A DNA stretch of 64,000 nucleotides from assembly GCA_016713035.1 (NCBI GenBank), contig JADJPW010000001.1:1178001-1242000 (forward strand). The letters run 5' to 3'. A model generated the notes under the pieces. It made no database searches and was not told the DNA's origin. It worked only from the letters and a program-made list of their open reading frames with translations. Position numbers and translations under genes: made by a program. Below, piece after piece: positions 7,797 to 17,126 of this stretch. How positions within the stretch are numbered: the first letter of the stretch is position 1; the number at the start of each line of letters is the position of its first letter. This DNA comes from Verrucomicrobiaceae bacterium (GTDB lineage: Bacteria; Verrucomicrobiota; Verrucomicrobiia; Verrucomicrobiales; Verrucomicrobiaceae).

Positions 7797-9491
7797 TCAC
7801 AGAGATGGGACAGGCTGCGAGGGAACGGAGCGAGCACCTTTGTTTACATATTCGATTTCGGTCAGCCCATTATCGCCATTACTATCGAGTTTACGGAAGC
7901 GCTGAGGAGCATCGGAGAGGTCGCGTTGCCGGGCGGCGAACTCATCGTAGGTGACCTTGGCATCGTTGTTCTTGTCCATTTTGTGGAACTGCGCTGCGCG
8001 GTCGGATGCATCGGTTTTTTGTTTTCCATCCACAGGTTTTTCGGTGGTTGCTGCTTTGCTGCGAATCTGAGCTTTAAGGGCAGGTTGATTGGCTAGGATG
8101 GCCTTGAGTTCAGCGACCACAGCCGGTTGGGCGGCGGCAAGGTTGACGCTCTCACCGGGATCAGTCTGATAGTCGTAAAGCTCCATCACTCCGGTGCCAG
8201 ATTTGGCTTCAGGTTTGCTCCACTCGACCAGACGATAGCGGTCATTGCGCACAGCATTGCCAAGGAGGTTACCGCGTGGGTAGATGTGATTCACGAACTC
8301 CCGATGCGCCTTGGCGGGAGTGCTGAAAAGAGATGCGAAGCTCCGTCCGTCGATGTTGGGTGGTGCGGGCAGTCGTGCGAGCTCGGCCAGTGTGGGATAG
8401 ATATCGACGGTCTCGACCAAAGCGGAGGTAACAGCTCCTGCTTTGCCGGGGAGAGCCACCAGGAGCGGGATTCGGGCAGCCACTTCGAAGTTGGTGTGTT
8501 TTCCCCAGATGCCGTGTTCGCCGAGGTGATAGCCGTGATCTCCCCAGACGACGACGATGGTATTGTCTGCCAGTCCATTGCTTTCCAGAGCATCCAGGAC
8601 GCGCCCGACACAGGCGTCCACATAGCTGCTTGCGGCATAGTAGCCGTGGAGAATCAGGCGCTTTTGAGCTTCGCTGAGCACGGCCTTGCCTTGTGGTATG
8701 TTTTTGTATTTGCGGAGTTCATCCGTGTTTGGACCAGCGGCTTCCGGAGCGCCTTGTGGCAAGGCATCACTGGCAGGCAGAGGCAGCTTCGCCGCGTCAA
8801 TGCGATCCCAGTATTTCTTGGGCGCGACGAATGGCAGGTGCGGGCAGCGGAAGCCGACGGCGAAGAAAAAAGGAGCGTTCGCGCTTTTCAGGACGGCAAG
8901 TCTCTTCACCGCTTCGGCGGCGAGGATGCCGTCTGAATAGGTATCGTCGGGCACATCTGCAGATTCCGTCGCGGCACCATACACGCCAGCACCTCGGGAG
9001 CCGCCATCGTGATCCGAGGGGCGATTCTCCGGCAAGGCGTAATAATCAACTTTGGGATGAACGGGCTTCTCCGACCAGGAGGCTGGGTCTTCATGATTGC
9101 CATGCCCTGTATGCAGGATCTTCCCCATCGAGGAGGTGTGGTAGCCCTGATTGAGGAAATGCTGCGGAAGCGTGATCGCGTCAGGGCGGGATTCACGGAA
9201 ATTGGTCGAGAGATCATAGATGCCCAGAGTTTGCGGCCGCAAACTGGTCATCATCGCATTGCGCGAGGGGCCACAGACGGCCTGGTTGCAATACGCATGC
9301 TCGAACCGCAAAGAACGGCTGGCGAGGCGGTCAAGATTCGGAGTGCTGGCGTGCGCATCCCCATAGCAGCCAAGTGCGGGCTTGAGGTCATCAATGGCGA
9401 TAAACAACACATTGGGCCGGATGGGGCTATCCGCCGCGTGCACGGCGCTGAGACAGAGCAGGACGAAAAGACAGCGAAGGATTCGATTCAT
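7797..9491 (-). CDS. secreted sulfatase (iduronate-2-sulfatase-like) with C-terminal EF-hands
   Basis: 564 residues. Signal peptide to about residue 20 (MNRILRCLFVLLCLSAVHAA). Metal ligands D34-D35 in FIAIDDLKP. Formylglycine motif C73-G-P-S-R, where Cys is oxidised to the catalytic aldehyde. Further metal site at WGDHGYHLGEHGIWGKHT. N-terminal features resemble iduronate-2-sulfatase. Residues roughly 505-550 carry two EF-hand-like calcium loops (DKNNDAKVTYDE and DSNGDNGLTEIE), a common planctomycete/verrucomicrobial addition. It hydrolyses sulfate esters, probably on a uronic-acid-containing polysaccharide, in the periplasm. It is the last gene of the minus-strand cluster led by the sigma/FecR pair, 83 bases after sulfatase 2. 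Confidence 0.93.
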   Translation of the reverse strand: MNRILRCLFVLLCLSAVHAADSPIRPNVLFIAIDDLKPALGCYGDAHASTPNLDRLASRSLRFEHAYCNQAVCGPSRNAMMTSLRPQTLGIYDLSTNFRESRPDAITLPQHFLNQGYHTSSMGKILHTGHGNHEDPASWSEKPVHPKVDYYALPENRPSDHDGGSRGAGVYGAATESADVPDDTYSDGILAAEAVKRLAVLKSANAPFFFAVGFRCPHLPFVAPKKYWDRIDAAKLPLPASDALPQGAPEAAGPNTDELRKYKNIPQGKAVLSEAQKRLILHGYYAASSYVDACVGRVLDALESNGLADNTIVVVWGDHGYHLGEHGIWGKHTNFEVAARIPLLVALPGKAGAVTSALVETVDIYPTLAELARLPAPPNIDGRSFASLFSTPAKAHREFVNHIYPRGNLLGNAVRNDRYRLVEWSKPEAKSGTGVMELYDYQTDPGESVNLAAAQPAVVAELKAILANQPALKAQIRSKAATTEKPVDGKQKTDASDRAAQFHKMDKNNDAKVTYDEFAARQRDLSDAPQRFRKLDSNGDNGLTEIEYVNKGARSVPSQPVPSL

Positions 9492-9574
9492 TGTAGATGA
9501 GGCATTAAGTTTTGGAGTCGTGAGGAGGCGCTTGAGTGAACAATAAACGAGTCCTCATTTGGGTGGAGATGAAA

Positions 9575-11091
9575 CTATTCAGGCAGTTGTTTGAGAAGCG
9601 GAAAAAAGTCGATGTAGTGCCCACCATCAAAACCGGACTGGGTGGCACGGAGTTCCTTCGCCGCTTTGCTCCGCATCTCTTCGAGCAACTGACGATGCTC
9701 ATCATCCGCGAGGTTGAAAATTTCCTCGGGATCGGTCGCGAGATTGTAAATCTCCTCCTCTTTCGCTTCGCCACAGTAGGCGACGTATTTGTAATCCCCG
9801 CTGCGGATCATGGTCCAGTTGCGCATCGCCGCATCACCTTTTGCACCGCGCTCGATGTTGCGCTCGGTCTTTAGCACGCCTTGCGGGATGCTTTGACCCA
9901 TGTTGTTCTGCACATTCGTCATGAGCATGGCACCACGCGACAGTCGCAGAGAAGGATCTTTTAGGAGTGGCATGAGGCTCATGCCATCCATCGTCTTCAG
10001 CGGCTCCAGCCCGAAGATGTCCAGCAGGGTGCGGACAACATCTGGACCATTCACAGGCTCCTCACTCACGCGATCCTCTGCGAAATGCGGCGGCCAACTG
10101 AAGATCAAAGGTGAGCACAGTGCGGCGTCATAAGGTGCGTCTTTTTTGTGGACGAGGGCATGCTGGCCGTAGGCGATCCCCTGATCCGAGGTGAAGATCA
10201 CCACGGTGTTTTCTAGCTGACTCGTCTCTCTGAGCGCCTGCATGAGGCGTCCCACATTTTCATCGATCGCCATCACGCATTCGTGATACTGCTTGATCTC
10301 TTTGGCGACTTTCGGCCACTTTGGTTCGGGTAGGTCGCGGATGTAAGCAGGCTTGCCAGAGCGCTCCTTCATACTGACCGGCTCAGGAATATCCGTCACA
10401 GCAGCGAGGGCGTTCTTGTGCCGTTCGGCAGGCTCCGTAGGCATGTGAACTCCTGTGTAGCAAAGCCACAGATACCACGGCTTGGGGTCCTTCGGCTGCT
10501 CTTTAATGAAGTCGATCGCCAGATCGGTGTAGCGGTCCACGCTGTAGCCGCCGATATGCTTGGGGGGGCACCGTTGAAGCTCATTTTGGAGTTGTGATAC
10601 ATATCTCCCATGTCCTTGGACCAGTGAATGGCGGTGTCCCAGTCGATGCCAACAGCCGGGGGACGCGAGGTGATGTGCCACTTGCCGATCATGCCCGTTC
10701 GGTAGCCGTTTTCCCGCAGGCGCTGCGGCCAGAAGGGATGGTCTTTGATCTCCTTCGCCAGTTCCGCCCCCTTCAACTCTGCGCCTTGAAAAAGACCACG
10801 CGAAGCGTGAGGCAGGTTGCCGGTCAACATGCTGATTCGCGCCGGCATGCAATACGGCGCCATGTAAGCGCTCTGAAACCGCACACCCTTCTTCGCCAAA
10901 GCGTCGATGTTCGGCGTTTTCACCCATGGATAAGCATCGTTCAGGTAACAGCTCACGGTGCGCACGCTTTGATCGTCTGTGAAAATGTAGAGGACGTTGG
11001 GACGCGTGGTGGAGGTCGCATCCAGCGGAGCAGCGGGCACAGAATGCAGCGCAGCGAGAGCCGTGAGGCATAGGATGGCGAATCGGCTCAT
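9575..11091 (-). pseudogene. secreted sulfatase 2, split by a homopolymer frameshift
   Basis: The N-terminal frame starts at 11091: signal peptide MSRFAILCLTALAALHSVPA, metal pair D39-D40 in YIFTDDQS, and formylglycine motif C81-M-P-A-R. It runs in frame to the G7 tract at 10562-10568. The second frame then continues HIGGYSVDRYTDLAIDFIKEQ to 9575, with IFTSDQGIAYGQHALVHKKD and a normal C-terminus. With eight C residues instead of seven on the coding strand the product would be about 505 residues of one continuous sulfatase. Both halves are well conserved, so a sequencing or assembly error is likelier than decay. It belongs to the polysaccharide cluster. Confidence 0.88.
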
Positions 11092-11199
11092 GGGCGTGAT
11101 TATGATTCAGGGTTGTAAGGTGCCGCAGGCGGGATGGCTCTGCTTCTCAAAGGCTTCCCACCACACAAATACTGGCGGATGACGAGTTGGTTGGTCATG

Positions 11200-12450
11200 T
11201 CATCGGCCTGTGGAGTGGGTGGAGGCATTCTCCGCCAGAGTCGTCCACAGCAGGGGTTGGGTGATCGCATTGTTGCGCCGGATCTCGAAGTTCTCTGGGT
11301 CAGTTTTGAGCTTGCGCCACAAGTCGAGATACTTGCCTTCGCTAAAGGCGTGGCCACCAAACAGCAGCGCTGGCTGTCGCACCGGCCAGCCGTCCCAGGC
11401 AAGAATGTCCGGCTTGCGAGGCCAGGAGGATTTGTCCGCCAGGTAGGGATAAAGAAAGGCCACTGCTTTAGCCATGCTCTTGCCGTCCGGTGTGGTGAAA
11501 GTCCATAGGTTGTCGGTGCTGGTGGATAGCAACTGGCAAAGCGCCGCCATGTTATCGAGCTGGAAGATCGAGTAGGCGTAAGGCTTGGTGCGAGCGAGTT
11601 CTAAGGGGAAGCCGCCGTCTGCCCCCATTTGCACGGTGACGAATACCTCCTTGAACTGGCGGCGGCACTCGGTCCGCAGGTCCTCATTCTCCGTAAAAGT
11701 GGCAAAGGCCGCGATTTGAAGCCAGTAGGCCACGGCGTGGTTGTTTTTCGCCTTCGCCTCGTTCTTTCCTTTGGTGCTACTCACCAGCCAGGCAGTGTAA
11801 TCCGCAAACCATTGGCGCAGAGCATCGAAAGTCTTTGCAGACATGGCTTTCGAATCGCGCAGGGCAAGAATGGCCAGCGGCACCTCCACCAAGTGCAGAG
11901 TGTCGATAAGGCCGGTGCCACGATCCGGTGTAGGTTTTCCCACAATCGTCTGGGCCAGATCCAGGCTGGGATGCATCCGCGTTTTTTTGTCCAGGAAGAA
12001 AACCTCCAGCATCGCCACCGCATGCCTCGCGTAACGCTCATCGCGGGTCAAAGAATAGGCTGCGGCCAGTGCTGCGGTTGCATCGCGCATGGCTATCAGC
12101 GACTTGCGGTGCTCATTGAAATGGTCCGGGTTCGATTGCCCGTCTCTCATGATGTAAGGTTTGCCGTCCGGCTTGGCCGGATCAGGCCAGTAGTAGTCAC
12201 TCATGGAGAAAAACTCATCTGCCCGGCCATCGCTGAGCGGTGCGCGATGCTGGGGGATGCTCACGGGTTCCATCGCCAAGGCCTTGTCCGCTGCCGCGAG
12301 GATGCGAGCACGATCCTGGTCTGCGACCATGCTCCCGAGTGTCTGCGAGGCTGCGGTGGTCATGACAACAGCCTTTGGGCTATCAGCCCTTGCTGCCGGT
12401 ATGAAAAGGAGAAGCAACAGGACGGCTGGGAATGTTTTCGAAAGAATCAT
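11200..12450 (-). CDS. secreted alginate-lyase-family protein (PL5-like)
   Basis: 416 residues from the ATG at 12450, chosen because MILSKTFPAVLLLLLFIPAARA is a good signal peptide; a longer frame to 12543 adds 31 unlikely residues. The helical toroid features of the alginate lyase family are visible: SMSDYYWPDPAKPDGKPYI near the N-terminus, ALAAAYSLTRDERYARHAV, and the diagnostic NNHAVAYW segment near residue 225-232 that carries the catalytic Asn-His. Members cleave mannuronate-containing polymers by beta-elimination in the periplasm. The sulfatases downstream suggest the real substrate is a sulfated uronan. The C-terminal ten residues (ENASTHSTGR) look untemplated. Confidence 0.87.
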   Translation of the reverse strand: MILSKTFPAVLLLLLFIPAARADSPKAVVMTTAASQTLGSMVADQDRARILAAADKALAMEPVSIPQHRAPLSDGRADEFFSMSDYYWPDPAKPDGKPYIMRDGQSNPDHFNEHRKSLIAMRDATAALAAAYSLTRDERYARHAVAMLEVFFLDKKTRMHPSLDLAQTIVGKPTPDRGTGLIDTLHLVEVPLAILALRDSKAMSAKTFDALRQWFADYTAWLVSSTKGKNEAKAKNNHAVAYWLQIAAFATFTENEDLRTECRRQFKEVFVTVQMGADGGFPLELARTKPYAYSIFQLDNMAALCQLLSTSTDNLWTFTTPDGKSMAKAVAFLYPYLADKSSWPRKPDILAWDGWPVRQPALLFGGHAFSEGKYLDLWRKLKTDPENFEIRRNNAITQPLLWTTLAENASTHSTGR

Positions 12451-12583
12451 GATGGAGTGGATGCACACCCAATGTCCTGCCCGCCGAAATGGTTGCTGAA
12501 AACTCAAAAAATCTGGTGAGAAGTCCAGACCATCGTTCCCCAATCAACCGAGAAGCAGCGGGGACTCGCTGCGCCGCTCTTGA

Positions 12584-14038
12584 TTACTCCTTCGAATCCT
12601 TCACCACAGACACTTCCAATTCATCGAAGGAAAAGTCGCCGCCGCTGCCGTTGGCCACTCTCACGCCATCGAATCTCAGACCGGGATCAGTCTGGCCTTT
12701 TACGATGGGCAGGCCCTGTACACCGCGGCCACGAAAGATCTCAAAATCACCCGTGCGCTGGCGGTAGCGCAGGGTGAAAGTTTCTTCGCTACCCTGAACG
12801 GCCAGGTCATGGGAACGACGCTGCTCTTTGTGCCCGCGATAGTTTTTGCCAAAGGTGAGCAGTTCCCAGAAATAGGAATTTCCGCCTTTGTCCCCAAAGA
12901 AAAACAGCTCGCCATCACCATCGAATAAGCTGATGCCGGCGAAACCTTTGGAGTGGAAGAGAGACATCGGGGAAACAGACTTGAAGCTGACCAGGATGAC
13001 AGCGTTCTCCGCAGGCTCGATGGCGCGGGTGAAACGGCCCATGAGGTGGGTGAGTCTGGATTGCGCCGCAAATCTACCGTTATGCACGGTTGGTGAGCCG
13101 TCCTGCACCTGCCAGGAGCCTAACAAGGGCTTGCGTTCTGTGAACGGCTGATCAGGCACATGCACCAGCGATTCGCGGAACACGACCTCGGCTTCATCCA
13201 TCATGGCAGCGGGCTCTAGCAACGAGGTGCCGGATACAATCTGCACGGTGTCCGCACTGGCAAGGCGGATAAGTTTTTCGCCCGCCTTCAATACGTGAGG
13301 TACCAGATCGCCCGCACGCTGGCGCACCTCCACATAGCCTTCTTCCACCTGCACCTGATGCTCCCCTTCACTTACCTGTGCGGTGAAGATCGTGCCGAGA
13401 TCGACCACCTCCATCTCCGGCAGGTCCACGGCAAAGCCATTGGCTGCTGAGGGCACACGGAACCACCCAGCGCCCTGGTCCAACCTCAGGCGATTGGCTC
13501 CTGTGATGGAAAAACGCGATGGGCTTTTTAAGACAGCCTCGACGCCACTGGGCAGCCGGATGGACACGGAGCCGTCTTCCATGATCACGCCATCGCCAAA
13601 CTGCAAGGCACCATCCTCCGAAACAGTCGAAGTGGCACTGCTAAAAACCGATGTCGCCGAGAACTGCACGCTCGGCAAAGCGGTGGCCGCCACTTGTTTA
13701 TCCCCGGAGGCTGTTTTCGATCGCATCCACATGGGCAGCGAGGCCAGCAGCGCCACACAGGCCGCCGCTGCGAGCACAGGCCAGAGCCGTGAAACCATGC
13801 GCTGTTTGTTGTTCTGCGATGCAGGCTTAAAACTAGCCGCGGCAACCACCGTTGACCACGCATGATCGCGCAATAGCGACTCCATGCGCACCTTTTCAAG
13901 ATAGAGGCTCAATAGGGCCGGATCAGCCTTCATTTTCTGCTGAAGCTCGCGTGCCTCCGTCGCTGGCAGCTCCCCCTCGATCAGCAGATCCAGGGCGCGG
14001 CTCAGTTTTTGCGGAGTATCAGGCGGTGTGTCATTCAT
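12584..14038 (-). CDS. FecR-domain anti-sigma factor with C-terminal beta-sandwich
   Basis: 484 residues. An N-terminal cytoplasmic helix segment (LSRALDLLIEGELPATEARELQQKM) would bind sigma. It is followed by a single membrane segment (LWPVLAAAACVALLASLPMW) near residues 85-105. Then comes the periplasmic FecR domain (EDGSVSIRLPSGVEAVLKSPSRF, VDLGTIFTAQVSEGEHQVQVEEGYVEV). The last 180 residues form a concanavalin/LamG-like sandwich (ISLFDGDGELFFFGDKGG). The start overlaps the sigma gene stop by 4 bases (ATGA), so the two are translationally coupled. The inferred role is to sense a periplasmic signal and hold or release the sigma factor controlling the lyase and sulfatases downstream. Confidence 0.88.
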   Translation of the reverse strand: MNDTPPDTPQKLSRALDLLIEGELPATEARELQQKMKADPALLSLYLEKVRMESLLRDHAWSTVVAAASFKPASQNNKQRMVSRLWPVLAAAACVALLASLPMWMRSKTASGDKQVAATALPSVQFSATSVFSSATSTVSEDGALQFGDGVIMEDGSVSIRLPSGVEAVLKSPSRFSITGANRLRLDQGAGWFRVPSAANGFAVDLPEMEVVDLGTIFTAQVSEGEHQVQVEEGYVEVRQRAGDLVPHVLKAGEKLIRLASADTVQIVSGTSLLEPAAMMDEAEVVFRESLVHVPDQPFTERKPLLGSWQVQDGSPTVHNGRFAAQSRLTHLMGRFTRAIEPAENAVILVSFKSVSPMSLFHSKGFAGISLFDGDGELFFFGDKGGNSYFWELLTFGKNYRGHKEQRRSHDLAVQGSEETFTLRYRQRTGDFEIFRGRGVQGLPIVKGQTDPGLRFDGVRVANGSGGDFSFDELEVSVVKDSKE

Positions 14039-14610
14039 GGGGTGGAAAGACGGCGTTGGATGCAGTCACGAATGGCGCCCCGCAGGCGAAACAATCGAGC
14101 CTTTAGCGTGCCCGGACGGGTCCCTTCTTGTGAGGCGTATGTCTCCAGCGAGGCATCGGTTGCATAACGGGCGTGCAAAAGTCGCTGATCCTCCTGTTTC
14201 AGTGTCTGTAGGCACTGCGTCAGCGCCTCTTGGTGGCTGGCTGTGACACCCATATCCATCCTCTCCATCCAGCGGTGATCGATCTGCTCCATCAATTCCT
14301 CATCCAGCAACACCACCGGTGATCGCGCCAGTTTCCTGCGCTGGTTCAGCACCAGATATTTAGCGATCTGGAAGGCCCAGGCCTTGAAGTATGTGCCTGC
14401 GACGAACTGCTCTCGCTTTTCCCACAACCGTAGCAGTGTCTCTTGTGCCAAGTCATCCGCCCCCTCGTAGCCTGGCATCAACGACCTCACATAAAGCCGC
14501 ACCGCCGCCTCGTGCTCCACCAGCACACGTTCAAAGCCTCCCACATCCAATGCTCCCCGCCCATCGGCAGGAAAAGGAATGCTGGAAGTATCGGATGCCT
14601 CGTCGCCCAT
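14035..14610 (-). CDS. ECF RNA polymerase sigma factor (Rhodopirellula/Verrucomicrobium type)
   Basis: 191 residues from the ATG at 14610; a TTG at 14646 would add twelve. Sigma region 2 is seen in LVEHEAAVRLYVRSLMPGYEGADDLAQETLLRLWEKR and FKAWAFQIAKYLVLNQRRK. Region 4 is CLQTLKQEDQRLLHARYATDASLETYASQEGTRPGTLKARLFRLRGAIRDCIQRRL. There is no sigma region 3, as in ECF factors. The partner FecR anti-sigma overlaps its stop. It heads the minus-strand gene run 14610-7797 and so probably directs that run in response to a polysaccharide cue. The upstream 310 bases to hppA hold no other gene; I could not pick a promoter there with confidence. Confidence 0.92.
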   Translation of the reverse strand: MGDEASDTSSIPFPADGRGALDVGGFERVLVEHEAAVRLYVRSLMPGYEGADDLAQETLLRLWEKREQFVAGTYFKAWAFQIAKYLVLNQRRKLARSPVVLLDEELMEQIDHRWMERMDMGVTASHQEALTQCLQTLKQEDQRLLHARYATDASLETYASQEGTRPGTLKARLFRLRGAIRDCIQRRLSTP

Positions 14611-14920
14611 GGATTGATTGCTGGAGTCTCTGCTATCAAAGCACAAAACATCCCAAACACACCCAATTACACCTGCCAGTCAGCCCCTGGCCGACATTGG
14701 TCATAATCGTTTCGAGGCCATCCTCCCAGGTGCGAACTGCCAGCTATTCAGCCCAGCATCAATCAGGGTGGTCGTTGCAGTTTTACACTGAAAAAGCTGC
14801 TTCTTTGCAAGTCTCTTACCCTTTTTTCGTATCGTCACGCCTTTCGGGCGAAGAAAACCTTGCCGAGATATTGGCAGCCGTTAAACTCGCGCCCTTTACC
14901 CCGGCCCAACCACCGACCTC

Positions 14921-16993
14921 ATGCCCAGTACAATTCCCTTCGCCTTCCTGCTCCAAAACGGACTCCCTCTCTCCATCGCTCTCGCCGCTGTTGGCCTTGT
15001 GGTAGCCTTGCTACTCATTCGCCAGATTCTCGGTTCATCTGCGGGGAATTCTAGAATGCAGGAAATCGCTGGCGCGGTCCAAGCCGGGGCCAAAGCCTAC
15101 CTGAATCGCCAAATAATCGCCATTGTGCCGATCGCGCTGGTCATCCTGGTGGCGATCTGGTGGCTGCGTGATGCAGCCACGGCGGTCGGGTTCATCGTGG
15201 GGGCTGTTTGCTCCCTAGCTGCTGGCTACATCGGTATGATGGTGGCTGTGCGGGCGAATGTGAGGACGGCCCAGGCTGCGTCTGTGAGTAGCCATGGTGC
15301 TCTGAAGGTGGCTTTTAATGGCGGCGCTGTGACGGGGCTGCTGGTCGTGGCTCTGGGGCTGCTCTCGGTGGGCGTTTTCTACATGATCGTCAAAGGCATG
15401 CACCCAGAGGGTAAGCACGCCATCGACTCACTGATCGGCCTAGCGCTCGGCAGCTCACTGATTTCCGTTTTTGCCCGTCTGGGCGGCGGCATCTACACCA
15501 AGGCCGCAGACGTGGGTGCTGACCTCGTCGGAAAAATCGAGCAGAATCTCAATGAAGACGATCCGCGTAATCCAGCAACGATCGCTGATAACGTGGGTGA
15601 CAACGTCGGCGACTGCGCGGGCATGGCGGCGGACGTTTTTGAGACCTACGCAGTCTCGCTCATCGGCGGGGTGCTCGTTGGCTCCCTCACCGCAGGTGCT
15701 GAGTCGGTCAATGCGACGGTGATCTATCCTTTCGTGCTTTGCGGCCTTTCCATCATTTCCTCCATCATCGGCATCGGTTGGGTGAATTTTGTGAAACAGA
15801 GCCCAACGACCTCGCTCGTCTGCGGGGTGGCTGTCTCTGGCCTGATCAGCGCCGTACTCTTCTGGTGGGCGACGGGTTCCATCTTTGGCGATAGCGTGAT
15901 GCTGAACGGCGTGAGCATCGCCAGTAGCAAAATCTTCCAATGCGCGATTGTAGGCTTGGTCATGACCCTGCTCGTGGTTTGGATTACCAATTACTACACC
16001 AGCACGCATCACAAACCGGTGCGCCTCATCGCTAAGGCCTCCGAAACCGGTCATGCGACCAATATCATCGCCGGCATCAGCGTGGGACATCATGCCACAT
16101 TGCTCCCAGTGCTGGCCATTGCTGCCTCCATCTGGTGCTGCTTTGAGCTAGCAGGCCTCTACGGCATCGCCATCGCGGTCGTCAGTATGCTATCGCTCTC
16201 CGGCATTATCATCAGCCTGGATGCCTTTGGCCCCATCACTGATAATGCGGGCGGCATCGCGGTGATGAGCGGCTTGCCCGAGGAAGTACGCAAGATCACT
16301 GACGAACTCGATGCTGTGGGCAACACCATGAAGGCCGTGACCAAAGGCTACGCCATCGCCAGTGCCGGACTCGCCGCTATGGTGCTCTTTGGTAGCTATG
16401 TGAAGGATTTGGAGGCTTTCCTCGGCAAAACGGTGACTTTCGACCTGATGAATCATGAAGTCGTCATCGGCATGTTCATCGGTGGTTTGCTGCCCTTCAT
16501 TTTCACTGCCTACTGCATGAGTGCCGTGGGTAGCGCCGCCGGTGCCGTCGTCATGGAAGTCCGCCGCCAGATCGCGGCGAAGCCTGGCATCCTCAATGGC
16601 ACGGACATCCCTGACTATGCGCAGTGCGTCGGCATCGTGACCAGTGCCGCTCTGAAGCAGATGATTCTTCCAGCCCTGCTGCCGCTCATCTTTGTCATTG
16701 GTATGGCCTTCGTCGGCTATCAGGCACTCGGTGGCGTGCTCATCGGCACTATCGTTACGGGACTCTTTGTCGGTATCGCTATGACCAGCGCTGGTGGAGC
16801 CTGGGACAACGCGAAGAAGTACATCGAAGAAGGAAATCACGGCGGCAAAGGCAGCTTTGCCCATCAGGCGGCTGTGACGGGCGACACCGTCGGTGATCCT
16901 TACAAAGACACCGCTGGCCCCGCTGTGAACCCGATGATCAAAGTGGTGAACATCCTCGCCATCTTGATCATCCCGATCATCTTCAAGAAGTAG
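14921..16993 (+). CDS. hppA: membrane-bound H+-translocating pyrophosphatase, K+-independent type
   Basis: 690 residues, about 16 membrane segments. It hydrolyses pyrophosphate and pumps protons across the inner membrane. The signature DDPRNPATIADNVGDNVGDCAGMAAD (near 215-240) carries the Mg-PPi-binding Asp residues. A second acidic site is DAFGPITDNAGGIAVMSGLP and a third is DTVGDPYKDTAGPAVNPMIK at the C-terminus. At the position that separates K+-dependent (Ala) from K+-independent (Lys) enzymes, the sequence reads GNTMKAVTKG with K471, which predicts K+-independence. ATG at 14921. It is monocistronic and points away from the sigma operon. Confidence 0.97.
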   Translation: MPSTIPFAFLLQNGLPLSIALAAVGLVVALLLIRQILGSSAGNSRMQEIAGAVQAGAKAYLNRQIIAIVPIALVILVAIWWLRDAATAVGFIVGAVCSLAAGYIGMMVAVRANVRTAQAASVSSHGALKVAFNGGAVTGLLVVALGLLSVGVFYMIVKGMHPEGKHAIDSLIGLALGSSLISVFARLGGGIYTKAADVGADLVGKIEQNLNEDDPRNPATIADNVGDNVGDCAGMAADVFETYAVSLIGGVLVGSLTAGAESVNATVIYPFVLCGLSIISSIIGIGWVNFVKQSPTTSLVCGVAVSGLISAVLFWWATGSIFGDSVMLNGVSIASSKIFQCAIVGLVMTLLVVWITNYYTSTHHKPVRLIAKASETGHATNIIAGISVGHHATLLPVLAIAASIWCCFELAGLYGIAIAVVSMLSLSGIIISLDAFGPITDNAGGIAVMSGLPEEVRKITDELDAVGNTMKAVTKGYAIASAGLAAMVLFGSYVKDLEAFLGKTVTFDLMNHEVVIGMFIGGLLPFIFTAYCMSAVGSAAGAVVMEVRRQIAAKPGILNGTDIPDYAQCVGIVTSAALKQMILPALLPLIFVIGMAFVGYQALGGVLIGTIVTGLFVGIAMTSAGGAWDNAKKYIEEGNHGGKGSFAHQAAVTGDTVGDPYKDTAGPAVNPMIKVVNILAILIIPIIFKK

Positions 16994-17126
16994 CCGAATT
17001 CGGAGTTTTCCGCTCTGAGCTGCTGCACCCCCTCATAATTGCGCTTCCAAGCGCGAGGCTTGGTCTTACCGACATGGCATTGAAATTTCGCAGGTGAAAA
17101 AGCGACGGTGTATGCGTTACTTAGAC

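Noticed and set aside
14611..14920. riboswitch or promoter before hppA
   Set aside because: No stem with a T-tract and no clear -35/-10 pair; I see nothing supportable in these 310 bases.
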